Assembly: GCA_947177105.1 (NCBI GenBank)
Contig: CAMWTF010000138.1
Coordinates: 1-6,689 of the forward strand
From: an uncultured Lachnospiraceae bacterium
GTDB lineage: Bacteria > Bacillota > Clostridia > Lachnospirales > Lachnospiraceae
Reading direction: 5' to 3'
DNA length: 6,689 nt
Both the position numbers and the translations under genes were made by a program. Below, one piece after another: positions 5,481-6,689 of the stretch. The notes beneath the pieces are model-generated. The model had not been told where the DNA came from. It saw nothing but the letters and a program-made list of their open reading frames with translations, and did no database searches. The first letter of the stretch is position 1, and each line of letters starts with the position of its first letter.

Positions 5481-6443
5481 TTAAGTGGTGCTCAAGGGGG
5501 AAAGTTCTTTTTTGGCATAGCGTATTTTCTCCAGCACCGATTCCGGCACACAAAGTTTGCCATAGCCGGTGCCCAGATCCAGACCGGGTTTATTGTCCCC
5601 GTGAAAATCCGAACCGCCGCTGATCAGCAGATTGTATTTTTCCGCCAAGCCGCGGATCTGGCGCTCGTCGCAGGCGTGATAGGTGCTGTAGAGGGCTTCA
5701 ATGCCCATAAGGCCCGCTTCCTTCAACTCGCCCACCAGGGCCTCCAGCCGGGCGTCGCTCATGTGGTAGAGAATGGGATGGGCCAGGATGGGGATGCCGT
5801 CCGCCTCCAGGATCAGGGCAACAGCCTGGGCAGGGGTGACTTTCTCCCGTGGCACGTAATACGGACAGTGATCCCCCACATAGCGGTCAAAAGCTTCCGC
5901 CATGCTTTTGATATAGCCATGGGTCAGCATGTATTTGGCATAATGGGCCCTAGTGATTACTGCGTTTGGGAAAGCGTCTTGCAGCTTTTCGTAGGTGATA
6001 TCTATGCCCGCTCCCTGCAGAAGGGTACACATCTTATGGTTGCGGGCGTCCCGGGAGGCCACAAAACCGCGGAGGTAATCTTGAAAACGGGCGTTCTGAT
6101 AGTCGATATACAGCCCTACGATATGCACATCCTTTCCCTGGTACTCGCTGGAAAGTTCAATGCCGGGAATCACCTCCGGCACAGGGGAGGCGGACGAGAT
6201 GCAGCCTTTATCCGGCTTTGCTGTTCGGACAGTCGGTGCCTCGTTAAGGGGAGCGGGGATGTTGGGCTTTGGGGGATGCCGGCGAAGCTGCGCGGCATAG
6301 TGCAGGGCCTCCGTAAGACCGTCCACCGTGTCATGGTCCGTCAGCGCAAAGGCCGACAGGCCCTTTTCTATGGCATAGTCCACCAGCTGGGCAGGGGTGT
6401 AGGTTCCGTCGGAACGGGTGGAATGTACATGTAAATCAACCAT
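5481..6443 (-). CDS. PHP-domain phosphoesterase, YciV/TrpH-like
   Basis: The chosen start is ATG at 6443, behind AAAAGGAG (6458-6451); an in-frame TTG at 6461 lies upstream of that site. The product has 320 residues. PHP metal-binding motifs are complete: MVDLHVHSTRSDGTY (His5, His7, Asp12), LTDHDT (Asp36, His37), PGIELS (Glu96), RAHYAK (His167), AHP (His222) and GSDFHG (Asp279, His281). This is the pattern of YciV/RNase AM and 3',5'-nucleotide bisphosphate phosphatase-type enzymes, trinuclear-metal phosphoesterases acting on pAp-like nucleotides or RNA 5' ends. The exact substrate cannot be read from the sequence. An unusual insert of about 35 residues rich in Pro and Ala (roughly 54-90) separates LTDHDT from PGIE, where relatives have a short helix-strand link. 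The gene follows the ABC-F gene by 76 bp and runs convergent to the zinc-ribbon gene. Confidence 0.92.
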   Translation of the reverse strand: MVDLHVHSTRSDGTYTPAQLVDYAIEKGLSAFALTDHDTVDGLTEALHYAAQLRRHPPKPNIPAPLNEAPTVRTAKPDKGCISSASPVPEVIPGIELSSEYQGKDVHIVGLYIDYQNARFQDYLRGFVASRDARNHKMCTLLQGAGIDITYEKLQDAFPNAVITRAHYAKYMLTHGYIKSMAEAFDRYVGDHCPYYVPREKVTPAQAVALILEADGIPILAHPILYHMSDARLEALVGELKEAGLMGIEALYSTYHACDERQIRGLAEKYNLLISGGSDFHGDNKPGLDLGTGYGKLCVPESVLEKIRYAKKELSPLSTT

Positions 6444-6450
6444 GGTTTTG

Positions 6451-6458
6451 CTCCTTTT
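6451..6458 (-). promoter_or_regulatory. Ribosome binding site that fixes the PHP gene start
   Basis: AAAAGGAG on the - strand stands 7 nt before ATG 6443. It falls inside the frame if the upstream TTG (6461) were used, which argues for the ATG. Confidence 0.8.
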
Positions 6459-6466
6459 CAATGACT

Positions 6467-6494
6467 AAGACCCGTCCATCACAGGGCGGGTCTT
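6467..6494 (-). terminator. GC-rich hairpin between the ABC-F and PHP genes, possible terminator or attenuator
   Basis: On the + strand AAGACCCGTCC (6467-6477) faces GGGCGGGTCTT (6484-6494) around a 6-nt loop, giving an 11-bp stem with one non-Watson-Crick position. There is no T run on either side, so intrinsic termination is doubtful. It sits in the 76-bp gap ahead of the PHP ribosome binding site and could modulate read-through or stabilise the transcript. Confidence 0.45.
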
Positions 6495-6519
6495 GCAGTT
6501 TGACTGTAGAGTTCTGTAT

Positions 6520-6689
6520 TCAGGCATCATCTTCCTCGCGGTTAGCCGTGAAGACGGTGCGCTTTCTGGCCATCTCGTCGCTGGCCAGATATTCGTCGTA
6601 GGTGGTGATCTTGTCGATCAGCTGGCCCCCGGGCAGGATCTCCATGATCCGGTTGGCGGAGGTCTGTACAAACTGATGGTCATGGCAGG
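6520..6689 (-). CDS. ABC-F family ATP-binding protein, C-terminal end (rest outside window)
   Basis: The last 55 codons and the TGA stop (6520-6522) are present. The fragment starts CHDHQFVQTSANRIMEI, which matches the H-loop (switch His, usually SHDR/SHDH) of the second nucleotide-binding domain in ABC-F proteins, followed by the characteristic strand and IDKITTYDEYLAS ending. It closes with a short charged tail (ARKRTVFTANREEDDA). ABC-F proteins act on ribosomes as translation factors or antibiotic-protection factors, without membrane domains. The YDEYL ending resembles the housekeeping YbiT/EttA-like groups, but subfamily cannot be settled from this fragment. Ser of the usual SHD motif is Cys here. 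Confidence 0.82.
   Translation of the reverse strand, partial: CHDHQFVQTSANRIMEILPGGQLIDKITTYDEYLASDEMARKRTVFTANREEDDA

Noticed and set aside
5469..6434. Long open frame on the + strand opposite the PHP gene
   Set aside because: It has no ribosome binding site, its translation shows no recognisable motifs, and it mirrors the PHP coding sequence, whose metal-binding motifs are complete.

Overview
This 6.7 kb window looks like a bacterial chromosome segment from a Gram-positive, low-to-mid GC Firmicute, most likely a Lachnospiraceae-type clostridium. That placement is inferred from the Ppx-HD style exopolyphosphatase next to PPK1, the strong AGGAGG ribosome binding sites and the overall protein flavour; no rRNA or other marker is present. 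Most genes are housekeeping or conserved-hypothetical. I see no defence system, integrase, transposase, CRISPR array or phage gene.

Layout. On the + strand: the 3' part of an exopolyphosphatase (ppx/gppA family with HD-like C-terminal domain, 1-956), then polyphosphate kinase ppk1 (1019-3160) in an apparent operon that ends at a hairpin terminator (about 3230-3290). A strong sigma-A-like promoter embedded in a 53-bp near-perfect palindrome (3324-3376) precedes maf (3418-4077). A 306-bp non-coding stretch (4078-4383) holds three back-to-back hairpins and a second clear promoter. This promoter drives a two-gene unit: a very acidic 87-residue protein of unknown function (4384-4647) and a coiled-coil/zinc-ribbon protein with a Glu/Pro tail (4704-5213). 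Downstream come a 104-bp imperfect palindrome resembling a miniature repeat element (5223-5326) and a strong terminator (5392-5448). On the - strand: a PHP-domain phosphoesterase (5481-6443) and, upstream of it, the last 55 residues of an ABC-F ATPase (6520-6689).

How it fits together. ppx and ppk1 encode the breakdown and synthesis of polyphosphate. Maf is a nucleotide house-cleaning enzyme. The PHP protein probably hydrolyses small phosphorylated nucleotides, and the ABC-F protein acts on ribosomes. The two-gene unit has no assigned role.

The most unusual content is in the non-coding DNA. It comprises the palindromic operator-like promoter of maf, the hairpin cluster after maf, and a 10-bp word (TATACTCACG) that occurs twice before the acidic-protein gene and once inverted after the zinc-ribbon gene, so that the two-gene unit is bracketed by short inverted repeats.
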